From SZUA-547 sp963669315 (GTDB lineage Bacteria > Pseudomonadota > Alphaproteobacteria > Rhodobacterales > Rhodobacteraceae): a DNA stretch of 64,000 nucleotides. Location: assembly GCA_963669315.1 (NCBI GenBank), contig OY770021.1, positions 868,001 through 932,000 of the forward strand, in the 5' to 3' direction. The position numbers were made by a program, and so were the translations under genes. Of this stretch, positions 26,552 through 33,864 are shown piece by piece (positions within the stretch are counted from its first letter, which is position 1; every line of letters begins with the position of its first letter). The notes under the pieces are model-generated. The model saw only the letters and a list, made by a program, of their open reading frames with translations, was not told the DNA's origin and searched no databases.

Positions 26552-27369
26552 GGCGTTGTCAGAAAGTTTGGCCTTGAGGAGAGCGGAACGGATTCGTAGC
26601 GTCCTCGGATGATTAAGAGTAATCCGTTCAAGGGCTTCCATAGCAGCCCTGAGGTCATCCGCCTGGCCGTCATGATGTATCTCAGATTCCCGTTGTCGCT
26701 CCGAAATGTCGAAGACCTTCTCCACGAGCGTGGGATCGACGTCAGCTATGAGACGATCCGGTTCTGGTGGTTGCGATTTGGGCCCAAATTCGCCGCCGAG
26801 ATCCGGCGCAAGCGGGTTGACCGGATGCGGGCGTTCTCGAACTGGCGATGGCATCTGGATGAGGTGTTCGTGAAGATCAACGGCGAGCGCTGCTATCTCT
26901 GGCGCGCCGTCGATCACGAGGGAGAGGTGCTCGACGTTTTCGTCACCAAGCGCCGAAACAAGAAGGCGGCGTTGAAATTCCTCAGAAAATTGATGCGGAG
27001 GTATGGTCCTCCGCGGGAAATCGTCACCGATCGGCTGCCATCCTATCGGGCCGCACTGCGCGAGCTTGGTTGGTCAGATCTTCAATCCACGGGGCGCTGG
27101 CTCAACAACCGCGTCGAGAATTCACACCTGCCATTTCGACGAAGAGAGCGGGCGATGCAGCGCTTCCGGCGTATGCGAAGCCTGCAAATGTTCGCCGCCG
27201 TCCATTCCTCCGTCTACAACCTCTTCAATCGGGAACGCCACCTCAACTCAAGACGAAATTTCAAGCTCTTCCGAACCGCCGCACTTGAGGAGTGGCGGCT
27301 GCTTTGTTCCGCCTAAGTTCCTGCGTTTTGGGGGAAAGTGAGACTGGTTAGAATCTGTCTGACACCACC
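26552..27369 (+). mobile_element. IS6-family insertion sequence, copy 2
   Basis: Ends are GGCGT-TGTCAGA on the left and the reverse complement of GGTGG-TGTCAGA on the right. The right end abuts an enolase gene fragment. The 8-bp flanks (CTTTCGAG and ATTCGCTG) do not match, consistent with an IS6-mediated deletion or recombination that removed the rest of the enolase gene. Confidence 0.8.
26609..27316 (+). CDS. IS6-family transposase
   Basis: This is a 235-residue transposase with an intact triad: Asp84 (WHLDEVFVKI), Asp141 (IVTDRLPSY) and Glu170 (NNRVENSHL). It is the most divergent of the four copies in the window (for example DVFVTKRRNKKAALKFLRK in place of ETVVTKRRDKRAALKLLKK), so it may represent a separate IS subtype. 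Confidence 0.95.
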   Translation: MIKSNPFKGFHSSPEVIRLAVMMYLRFPLSLRNVEDLLHERGIDVSYETIRFWWLRFGPKFAAEIRRKRVDRMRAFSNWRWHLDEVFVKINGERCYLWRAVDHEGEVLDVFVTKRRNKKAALKFLRKLMRRYGPPREIVTDRLPSYRAALRELGWSDLQSTGRWLNNRVENSHLPFRRRERAMQRFRRMRSLQMFAAVHSSVYNLFNRERHLNSRRNFKLFRTAALEEWRLLCSA

Positions 27370-27672
27370 ATTCGCTGTCCCGTCCAGATCGATCATGGCG
27401 CGGTCGATCGCGGCCTGATCCGTCGCGTTCATGCTGAGAAGCGCGTCCGCAATCGCGCCGTTCGCGGCGTCGACCGCTTTCAGAACGCCCTTGCCCTTGT
27501 ATCGAGCGCCGCCGTTGCGCAGCTCCATCGCCTCATGCGCGCCCGTCGATGCCCCAGACGGAACCGCAGCGCGGCCAAAGCCGCCGTCTTCCAGCTCCAC
27601 CTCGACCTCGACGGTTGGATTGCCTCGGCTATCGAGTATCTCTCTCCCGACAACCGATGAAACATTGGTCAT
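27370..27672 (-). pseudogene. eno: Enolase, N-terminal fragment cut by IS6
   Basis: From the ATG at 27672 the frame gives about 100 residues of clear enolase N-terminal domain: VVGREILDSRGNPTVEVEV, AAVPSGASTGAHEAMELR and MIDLDGTANG. It then runs directly into IS6 copy 2. The TIM-barrel domain with the catalytic residues is missing, so the product is inactive. It begins 90 bases downstream of the glycerate 2-kinase gene on the same strand, and the two enzymes act in sequence (glycerate to 2-phosphoglycerate to phosphoenolpyruvate), so they were probably one operon. An intact housekeeping enolase must exist elsewhere. Confidence 0.9.
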
Positions 27673-27761
27673 GATGATATCCCTCGTTGCACGACACGTC
27701 ATATGTTCGCGGCGGCTCTAACGCGAGTACCGAGCTGGCCAATACAGGCTCCGAAGCGCCG

Positions 27762-28940
27762 TCATGAACCAAGCTTTCCGCTGTCTTTGATAAGGATCGC
27801 GAGGTCCATCACGTTAGTACCGGTCGGACCTGTGATGATCTGATCGCCTGTACGGGCCAGATAGGGGGCGCAATTGGCGTCGTTAAGCGCCTTTTCCGCT
27901 CCGGGCTCCATCAAGAAAGAGTCTCCATCTACGAACGCCCCGGCCGCGTTAGTCGGACCATCCGAACCGTCTGTGCCGGCGACGATGCCACAGATGTCGG
28001 TGCGATCCCGGATGCGCCGCGCAATTTCCAAAGCGAGGGCCTGATTTCGCCCCCCGAGACCCGGGTTTTCAGGCAAAATGACAGTCGGTTCGCCTCCGTA
28101 AATATACAATCCACGGGGACCGGCCATGAGGTCTTTCACGATATTGGCAGCGATCTCGGAAATATCGGCATACATCGTTTCCTTGTTGGAAATGACTTGC
28201 AGACCTTTGGATTCCGCCGCGCGTACAACAGCCTCACGCGCAACTGCGTTGGACGCAATGATATGGCGCTCGCAACCAAAAACGACGCTGCCCGAGCATG
28301 CCCCAACACCCGAACCGATTACATCAATACTGTCGCCACGGACGTCAGAAATGGCAAGAACGTCCACTCTTGAGCCCCCAAAGCGCTCTAGCAAACGGCC
28401 CCCTTTGATCGCCGATATCTCTTTGCGCTGTCGATTGATCTCGGCAATGTCCGCCCCCGCTCCCAAGGCGGACTTCGTCAAGGCGACAAGTTCATCATAG
28501 CCGACACCTTCCTTAAGGTGTTCAACCAGCGAAGACGCTCCGCCAGATACAAGCATCAATAGGCGACTCTCAGCGCCACAATTTTCGACGAAGTCGATGG
28601 ATCGCCGACCTGCCTCCAGCGATGACTGATCTGGTACTGGATGGCTTGCTTCGAGGGCGGCCACATTGCTCGCAAACTCGCTACTGCCAATATGATTGGT
28701 TTTGGTCACGAGCAAGGCGGGCGTTGCGTTACGCCATCCACCCGGCAGCCCTTCAAACATCGCGATGGAGGCTTTTCCCACCGCTAAAATGTGGGTGGGT
28801 GGCTCGATTTCGCCCTTCGAAAGCCATGCCGCCACAGCTCTATCGCCCTTTACCGCGGACACCCCGCATTGAAACAGGCGCATCAAAGTGGCTCTTTTCG
28901 CCCCACGTGACGATTCACATTCTGATTGGTGCTTTTCCAT
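27762..28940 (-). CDS. Glycerate 2-kinase (MOFRL/GckA/TtuD type)
   Basis: The 392-residue protein has the two-domain type-2 glycerate kinase architecture: an N-terminal DUF4147 domain (AVGKASIAMFEG, VSGGASSLVE, KGGRLLERFGGSRV) and a C-terminal MOFRL domain (GGRNQALALEIA, AGTDGSDGPTNAAGAFVDG). These enzymes phosphorylate D-glycerate at the 2-position with ATP. The gene was coupled to an enolase, now destroyed. With the altronate-type dehydratase and GntR regulator nearby it would fit sugar-acid breakdown to glycerate. The neighbouring hexapeptide protein is 39 bases upstream. Confidence 0.9.
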   Translation of the reverse strand: MEKHQSECESSRGAKRATLMRLFQCGVSAVKGDRAVAAWLSKGEIEPPTHILAVGKASIAMFEGLPGGWRNATPALLVTKTNHIGSSEFASNVAALEASHPVPDQSSLEAGRRSIDFVENCGAESRLLMLVSGGASSLVEHLKEGVGYDELVALTKSALGAGADIAEINRQRKEISAIKGGRLLERFGGSRVDVLAISDVRGDSIDVIGSGVGACSGSVVFGCERHIIASNAVAREAVVRAAESKGLQVISNKETMYADISEIAANIVKDLMAGPRGLYIYGGEPTVILPENPGLGGRNQALALEIARRIRDRTDICGIVAGTDGSDGPTNAAGAFVDGDSFLMEPGAEKALNDANCAPYLARTGDQIITGPTGTNVMDLAILIKDSGKLGS

Positions 28941-28979
28941 GACGATCCTGGGTACGTATCCAACGCCAACTAATTACCG

Positions 28980-29507
28980 TTATTGGCCTTCTGATACTGA
29001 GAGCTCGCCAGAAAACCGTCGTGCATTCGCCTGGTAATGACGGGCGGATTCGCCAAGGCCTTCGATCTGCTCTTTCGTCAGTTCGCGCCTGACACGCGCG
29101 GGGGACCCGACAACCAGAGAATTGTCCGGAATGATGGTCTTTTCTGTAACGAGCGCGCCAGCCCCGACCAGGCAGTTTTGGCCAATAACGGCTCCGTTCA
29201 GTATCGTGGCGCCCATGCCAATTAGCGACCCGTCACCAATCGTGCACCCATGAACAATCGCGTTGTGCCCGATCGTGCAATTCCGACCGATCGAAAGCAG
29301 AAACCCACGGTCAGAGTGAAGAACGCAGTTGTCCTGAATATTGCTGCCTTTCCCGATGTGCATGAGTTCATTGTCCCCGCGAATGACAACACCGAACCAG
29401 ACACTTGCGCCAGACCCGATCTCAACGTTTCCGACAACGAATGATCCCGGGGCGATGAAAACATCTTCAGCAATTTTCGGCGTGATCGCTCCCAAACTGT
29501 AAATCAC
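28980..29507 (-). CDS. Gamma-carbonic-anhydrase-like hexapeptide-repeat protein
   Basis: The 175-residue protein is a left-handed beta-helix of about seven hexapeptide turns (IGSGASVWFGVVIRGD, CTIGHNAIVHGCTIGDGSLIGMGATI). The zinc-binding His pattern of gamma carbonic anhydrases is visible (IGHNAIVHG with the downstream His). Homologues include YrdA, CaiE and PaaY, some of which are thioesterases. It lies upstream of the glycerate kinase on the same strand and its role there is unclear. Confidence 0.85.
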   Translation of the reverse strand: MIYSLGAITPKIAEDVFIAPGSFVVGNVEIGSGASVWFGVVIRGDNELMHIGKGSNIQDNCVLHSDRGFLLSIGRNCTIGHNAIVHGCTIGDGSLIGMGATILNGAVIGQNCLVGAGALVTEKTIIPDNSLVVGSPARVRRELTKEQIEGLGESARHYQANARRFSGELSVSEGQ

Positions 29508-29583
29508 TGGCTTTCCTTCTCAATTTTCTAGTGGCTCTGTTCGCGCCCGATATTCTTCCCGGGCGCTGCTTCGGATTTTCGAT

Positions 29584-30298
29584 CTACATCTGAGCGTAGG
29601 TCTGCCAGGGCGCGAATTCCGCGTCGCCGACGTCCAGTTCCTCGGAAAGTGTTTTTTGCCCCGAGGCTGACTTCAGGATTGCGCTGAATATCCGCTCTCC
29701 GGCTTCGGCCACGGTTTCGCTGCCGTCCGCAATCGTGCCGCAGTTGATGTCCATATCTTCCTGCATGCGATCGAACATCGCGCTGTTTGAGGCGATTTTG
29801 ATCGACGGAACCGGTTTGTTGCCATAGCAGGACCCGCGCCCTGTCGTGAAGCAGATCATGTTGCAGCCCGAGGCGACCTCTCCGGTGATCGAGACCGGGT
29901 CGTAACCGGGGCTGTCTACGAAGACCAAACCCTTCTCAGTGATCTTCTCGCCGTATTGATAGACACCGTTCAAGTTCGTGGCGCCCGCCTTGGCCACCGC
30001 GCCGAGGGATTTTTCCAGGATCGTGGTCAAGCCGCCCGCCTTGTTGCCCGGCGTCGGGTTGTTGTTCATTTCCGAGCCGTGCTTGGCGGCGAAGTCTTCC
30101 CACCACTCCAGCAAATCGACCAGCTTCTGGCCGACCTCGGGCGAAGCCGCGCGATCCGTCAAAAGGTGCTCGGCGCCAAAAATCTCGGGGGTTTCCGCCA
30201 GGGCCGCCGTCCCGCCGTTCTTGACCAGAAGATCGACGGCATACGCCGAAAACCAAGGAACCGGCAAGCGCAGCCGCCGGAAAATTAGACAGTTTCAT
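29584..30298 (-). pseudogene. Altronate/galactarate dehydratase (UxaA family), C-terminal half joined to a new start
   Basis: The frame ending at 29584 carries the C-terminal half of a UxaA/GarD-family dehydratase: PWFSAYAVDLLVKNGG, NNNPTPGNKAGGLTTILEKSLGAVAKAG, DSPGYDPVS, CFTTGRGS and MDINCG. Family members have about 500 residues; only about 230 remain. A good ribosome site (GGGAGGAC) and ATG lie at 30296-30298, but that start reads MKLSNFPAAALAGS and is out of frame with the dehydratase, so a deletion joined the native leader and first codons to the middle of the gene. A truncated product from an internal ATG at 30267 is possible but unlikely to be active. Confidence 0.85.
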
Positions 30299-30337
30299 TT
30301 ATGTCCTCCCATTTGGCAGACCGCCCCGAAGGCGCGA

Positions 30338-30430
30338 ACGGGCGCATTCGTCGGTCAGATCCAATATCGATAACCGATATTTGATCAAATATCTATTTTT
30401 AAGTTGGCTCGTTAATAGATGCGCCAAAAC
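30338..30430. promoter_or_regulatory. Promoter/operator region A with perfect 18-bp palindrome
   Basis: The perfect palindrome GATATTTGATCAAATATC lies at 30376-30393, about 78 bases upstream of the dehydratase start. The surrounding stretch is clearly related to a second region at 31437-31530 (same ATTCGTCGG, ATATCGATA and TGGCTCG words). A GntR-family regulator gene is adjacent, so this is its most probable operator. Confidence 0.6.
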
Positions 30431-30505
30431 AAAGGGTTGCCGGAAATGATGCCGTGTGTGCGGCTATCGCTTCGAAGCGTGATGCTTCAGAGATGCGACA
30501 CAGAT

Positions 30506-30545
30506 GTGGAAAGCGCTCGAATCAGGTGGAAAGCGCTCGAATCAG
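30506..30545. repeat. Tandem 20-bp duplication at the 3' end of the GntR gene
   Basis: GTGGAAAGCGCTCGAATCAG occurs twice without a gap (30506-30525 and 30526-30545). Because 20 is not a multiple of three the duplication shifts the frame and creates the present stop; without it the protein would end about five residues later (S-V-S-H-L). Confidence 0.9.
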
Positions 30546-31181
30546 AATGTCATAGGCATCTAAAAGGTCGTCTATCAAAGCGTTGGTCGCGCCCTGTGCA
30601 TCACCATCGCGCACCGATTGCACGATTGTTCGGTGATGTTCGTTGGAAATCTTGTACTGATTCTCGCGCTCCAGCCGGTACAGGTGCGGACTTACGCGCA
30701 GCCAGAGCCTATCGATAATGCTGATCAGGACCGGGGAATGCGATTGCTGATAAAGCCTGAGATGAAATTGGTAATTGGCCTTTATATGGCCGCTAACATC
30801 ACCGGACCGCTCGGTCGATTCGAGGCGTACCAGCAACTTCTCAAGATCCGCGATGAAGGCGTCGTCCCGACTCCGCACCGCCCACCTGAGCGCAAGCGGT
30901 TCCACCTCCATCCGAACATTGCGCAAGTCAGTCAGCTCTTCGTACCCAAGGGACGGCACGCCAACAGAACGGCCTGAGACAATCTCCACGACGCCGATCG
31001 CAAGAAGCCGCGTCAGCGCCTCGCGTACCGGCATTGCGCTAACGCCGAAGGCTTCGGAAACACGCGCGACACGAATAGCCTCACCTGGTGTGAACTCGCC
31101 TTCACGTAATAGCGTACACAACCGATCATACACCTGATCGTGTAAACTATCTCTTTGAATCGGTTTGGCGTTCTTGAGCAT
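30522..31181 (-). CDS. GntR-family (FCD/FadR subfamily) regulator
   Basis: The 219-residue protein has an N-terminal winged helix (SLHDQVYDRLCTLLREGEFTPGEAI then VSAMPVREALTRLL) and a helical FCD ligand domain whose metal ligands can be seen: Asp (LRNVRME region), His (NYQFHLRLY) and His (NEHHRTI). FCD regulators typically sense sugar acids or small carboxylates and bind palindromes such as the one at 30376. It is oriented with the dehydratase gene, 220 bases upstream of its start. The extreme C-terminus is altered by a 20-bp tandem duplication, probably harmlessly. Confidence 0.9.
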   Translation of the reverse strand: MLKNAKPIQRDSLHDQVYDRLCTLLREGEFTPGEAIRVARVSEAFGVSAMPVREALTRLLAIGVVEIVSGRSVGVPSLGYEELTDLRNVRMEVEPLALRWAVRSRDDAFIADLEKLLVRLESTERSGDVSGHIKANYQFHLRLYQQSHSPVLISIIDRLWLRVSPHLYRLERENQYKISNEHHRTIVQSVRDGDAQGATNALIDDLLDAYDILIRALST

Positions 31182-31559
31182 GTTACGTGCGTTCGCACAC
31201 TTTCAGCACAGAAATCCACCGTTCAGAGGACGATTCTGGATGGATCGCTTCGGGAGTTTCGTTCGATGCTTGAGTGTAGATAGGAAACCTCCAGAGAAAC
31301 ATCCCGCGAAGCTCAACCGCCCCTTCGCAAAGCCTGCAAGCGCCCTTTGGGCAACAGGTTCACCGGCAGACCATTCCAAAAAAACAGATTTCGACCATTG
31401 TTGCAGCCGGAAGGTGCGTATAGTTCCAGCCCTTGAAATTGCCGCCATTCGTCGGCCAGCACCGATATCGATACCCGATTTTTGATCTAAAATCAAATAT
31501 TAAGCTGGCTCGCTAACTGTATCGCCAAATCAAATCGATCCCGACAAATACTAATTTTT
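31182..31559. other. Gene-free stretch upstream of GntR with second operator
   Basis: About 380 bases. A 97-residue minus-strand frame here has no recognisable features and is probably chance. The right half contains operator region B. The IS6 copy 3 left end truncates whatever lay further right. Confidence 0.45.
31437..31530. promoter_or_regulatory. Promoter/operator region B, related to region A
   Basis: This stretch aligns with 30338-30430 over about 90 bases. The palindrome has 16 of 18 symmetric positions (GATTTTTGATCTAAAATC at 31477-31494). It lies about 300 bases upstream of the GntR start, and could be an autoregulatory site or the orphaned promoter of a deleted paralogous gene. Confidence 0.5.
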
Positions 31560-31616
31560 GGTCTTGTCAGAAAGATTGGCTTTGAGGAGAGCGGAGCGGA
31601 TTCGTAGCGCCATCGG

Positions 31617-32324
31617 ATGAGTAAGAGTAACCCGTTCAAGGGCTTTCATAGCAGCCCTGATGTCATCCGCCTGGCGGTCATGATGTATGTTCGATTTCCG
31701 CTTTCGTTGCGGAATGTGGAGGACCTCCTCCATGAGCGCGGGATCGATGTCAGCCATGAGTCCGTGCGCTTCTGGTGGCAAAGATTTGGCCCGATGTTCG
31801 CGGCGGAGATCAAGCGCAAGCGGGTCGATCGGATGCGCGTGTACTCGAACTGGCGCTGGCATCTGGACGAGGTCTTCGTGAAGGTCAACGGCGAGCGCTG
31901 CTTTCTCTGGCGCGCCGTGGATCACGAAGGTGAGGTGCTGGAGACGGTGGTCACCAAACGCCGGGACAAACGCGCCGCATTGAAACTGTTGAAGAAATTG
32001 ATGAAGCGCTTTGGTCAGCCGCGCGAGATCGTGACAGACCGGCTTCGATCGTATGCCGCCGCTCTGAAGGAGATGGGCGGCTCGGATCTGCAGACCACAG
32101 GTCGCTGGCTGAACAATCGGGCGGAAAACTCACACCTGCCGTTCCGACGACGAGAACGGGCGATGCTAAGGTTCAGGCGCATGCGAAGTTTACAGATGTT
32201 CGCCGCCGTTCATTCCTCCGTCTACAACCTGTTCAACCGAGAGCACCACCTCTACTCCAGACGAAATTTCAAACTTAACCGCACCGCCGCTCTCGAAGAG
32301 TGGCGGCGGCTCAGTGCGGCCTAA
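31617..32324 (+). CDS. IS6-family transposase
   Basis: The 235-residue transposase has the intact triad Asp84, Asp141 (IVTDRLRSY) and Glu170 (NNRAENSHL). It is identical to the copy at 43866. Because the right terminal repeat of its element is split by another IS, its mobility as a unit would depend on the transposase using the distant outer end. Confidence 0.95.
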   Translation: MSKSNPFKGFHSSPDVIRLAVMMYVRFPLSLRNVEDLLHERGIDVSHESVRFWWQRFGPMFAAEIKRKRVDRMRVYSNWRWHLDEVFVKVNGERCFLWRAVDHEGEVLETVVTKRRDKRAALKLLKKLMKRFGQPREIVTDRLRSYAAALKEMGGSDLQTTGRWLNNRAENSHLPFRRRERAMLRFRRMRSLQMFAAVHSSVYNLFNREHHLYSRRNFKLNRTAALEEWRRLSAA

Positions 32325-32453
32325 GTTCCTGCGATTACGGGGATACTGAGACTGGTTCGCATTCGTCTGATGGTGTGGATGGCTCCACCCGAACGGCATC
32401 GCGATGCGCCAGGTTGGTGCTGTTTGAATCCAACGAAGGAGGGAGCCATCCAC

Positions 32454-33476
32454 ATGCAGGTTACAACACTCGGGATCGATCTGGCCAAGTCCGTCTTCCA
32501 ACTTCACGGCGTCGACGCCGACGGCGCCGTGGTTTTGCAGAAGAAGTTACGACGTGGCGGCGTACTCGGATTTCTTGGAAAGCTGGAACCCTGCCTTGTG
32601 GGCATGGAGGCCTGCGCCACATCCCATCACTGGGCGCGGGAGATCGCCGCTCTAGGGCATGAGGTGCGGCTGATTCCGCCTGCTTACGTGAAACCTTACG
32701 TGAAACGGCAGAAAAACGACGCGGCCGACGCGGAGGCGATCTGCGAGGCCGTCACACGCCCAAACATGCGCTTCGTCCCGGTCAAGAGCGCCGAGCAGAA
32801 GAGTGTCCTGGTGCTGCACCGGTCACGAGACCTGCTGATGCGCCAGCGGACCATGATCCTGAATGCGATCCGCGCGCACATGGCCGAGTTCGGGGTCATC
32901 GCGGCGCAGGGTCCGCGAAAGGTCGTTGATCTCGTGACGCGCCTTCGGAGTGGCGAGAAACTCGGCGTGCCGGAGATCGCGCAATCCGCTCTGTTGGCGC
33001 TCGCCGCCCAGCTCGAGAACCTGGCGACCGAGATCCGACAACTCGAGCGGCGGCTGATGGCCTGGCATCGGCAGAGCCATGCGAGTCAGCGGCTGGAGAC
33101 CATCCCCGGCGTCGGGATCATCACCGCCACGGCCCTCGCGGCCAGCGTGCCCGATCCGACCGCCTTCAAATCCGGCCGGCAATTCGCGGCTTACCTTGGT
33201 CTGGTTCCCCGACAGAACTCATCCGGCGGGAAGGAGCGTCTCGGCGGCATCTCGAAGATGGGGAACGGCTATCTGAGAAAGCTTTTGGTGGTCGGCGCCA
33301 CATCCGTCGTCCGACGCGCAGGGACCAACGACACCAAAACCGGCACCTGGGTGCGATCGCTTCTCGAGCGCAAACCAGCACGGGTCGTCACCGTCGCCAT
33401 CGCCAACAAGACCGCTCGCACGGCTTGGGCGCTGCTCGCGAAAGGGGAAAGCTACAAGGCCGCTCCGGCCATCTGA
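32454..33476 (+). CDS. IS110-family (IS1111 subgroup) recombinase/transposase
   Basis: I start it at 32454 (MQVTTLGIDLAK), which follows AAGGAGGGA by about nine bases. The 340-residue protein has the RuvC-like DEDD front (GIDLAKSVFQLHG, MEACATSHHW, KNDAADAEAI) and the C-terminal transposase-20 domain with the catalytic Ser region (IPGVGIITATALAA, YLGLVPRQNSSGGKERLGGISKMGN). It is identical to the copy at 44703. These enzymes use a guide RNA encoded by the element to choose their targets. Confidence 0.95.
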   Translation: MQVTTLGIDLAKSVFQLHGVDADGAVVLQKKLRRGGVLGFLGKLEPCLVGMEACATSHHWAREIAALGHEVRLIPPAYVKPYVKRQKNDAADAEAICEAVTRPNMRFVPVKSAEQKSVLVLHRSRDLLMRQRTMILNAIRAHMAEFGVIAAQGPRKVVDLVTRLRSGEKLGVPEIAQSALLALAAQLENLATEIRQLERRLMAWHRQSHASQRLETIPGVGIITATALAASVPDPTAFKSGRQFAAYLGLVPRQNSSGGKERLGGISKMGNGYLRKLLVVGATSVVRRAGTNDTKTGTWVRSLLERKPARVVTVAIANKTARTAWALLAKGESYKAAPAI

Positions 33477-33728
33477 ACAGAGGAGACAACCGCGCCGACC
33501 CTGTGTCGCCGCAATGAATGCAAGGGCGGAAGTGAGTGATGATGATCGAACCGGACCGCCGCCGGGACACCCCGAGGTGTTGTCTGGGCTTCGAAGCTCG
33601 ATAGTCTGATAGGGACCCGGCAAGCGGACTTCATCAAGGCCGGCGGTCAGACGCACCGCGCAAACAGGCCGGACAAATGACCGCAACGTGTTTCGATCGA
33701 TATCACTCAAGAAAACCCTTGCAAAAAC
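33477..33728 (+). ncRNA. Candidate seekRNA/bridge RNA region of the IS1111-type element
   Basis: About 250 non-coding bases lie between the recombinase stop and the right subterminal repeat, the position of the guide RNA in IS1111-group elements. Two segments match the insertion site: GTCTGAT at 33604-33610 equals the left junction (IS6 end plus first element base), and GTCAGAC at 33646-33652 is the reverse complement of the uninterrupted IS6 terminal word GTCTGAC. RNA ends and folding are not established; the antisense open frame through this region has no protein features. Confidence 0.5.
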
Positions 33729-33864
33729 GGAGCCATCCACAAATGACAATACCAGAGAAAGAGGTTTGGTTATAGAGGCTAGCCTCCTCTCCAGCCTCAA
33801 CCTTGAAGCAGAAATGGTCCCAGATGGGAATCCCCTCAACGATCCTGTTAGGTCGGCAAACGCT

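Larger units (their letters stand above)
32371..33746 (+). mobile_element. IS1111-type (IS110 family) insertion sequence inside the IS6 right end
   Basis: The perfect 12-bp subterminal inverted repeat GTGGATGGCTCC (32375-32386) and its complement (33729-33740) lie 4 and about 6 bases from the element ends. Asymmetric subterminal repeats and a long non-coding region downstream of the transposase are characteristic of the IS1111 subgroup. A TGA is present at both junctions, in keeping with a short crossover core. Confidence 0.8.
31560..33753 (+). mobile_element. IS6-family copy 3, with an IS1111-type element nested in its right end
   Basis: The IS6 left end is GGTCT-TGTCAGA. Its right terminal sequence reads as far as GTCTGA at 32370, is interrupted by the IS1111-type element, and resumes as TGACAATACC ending at 33753, whose reverse complement GGTATTGTCA matches the GG-N3-TGTCA terminus of the other copies. 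From 31565 to 33753 the sequence is identical, as far as I can see, to 43814-46002. No 8-bp target duplication is visible. Confidence 0.8.

Noticed and set aside
31203..31496. A 97-residue minus-strand frame upstream of the GntR gene
   Set aside because: No recognisable domain and it runs through the operator region B; considered chance or a badly decayed leader.
33219..33839. A 206-residue minus-strand frame through the IS1111-type non-coding end
   Set aside because: No family features, no ribosome site, overlaps the transposase 3' end and the probable guide RNA; it recurs at 45468 only because the whole unit is repeated.
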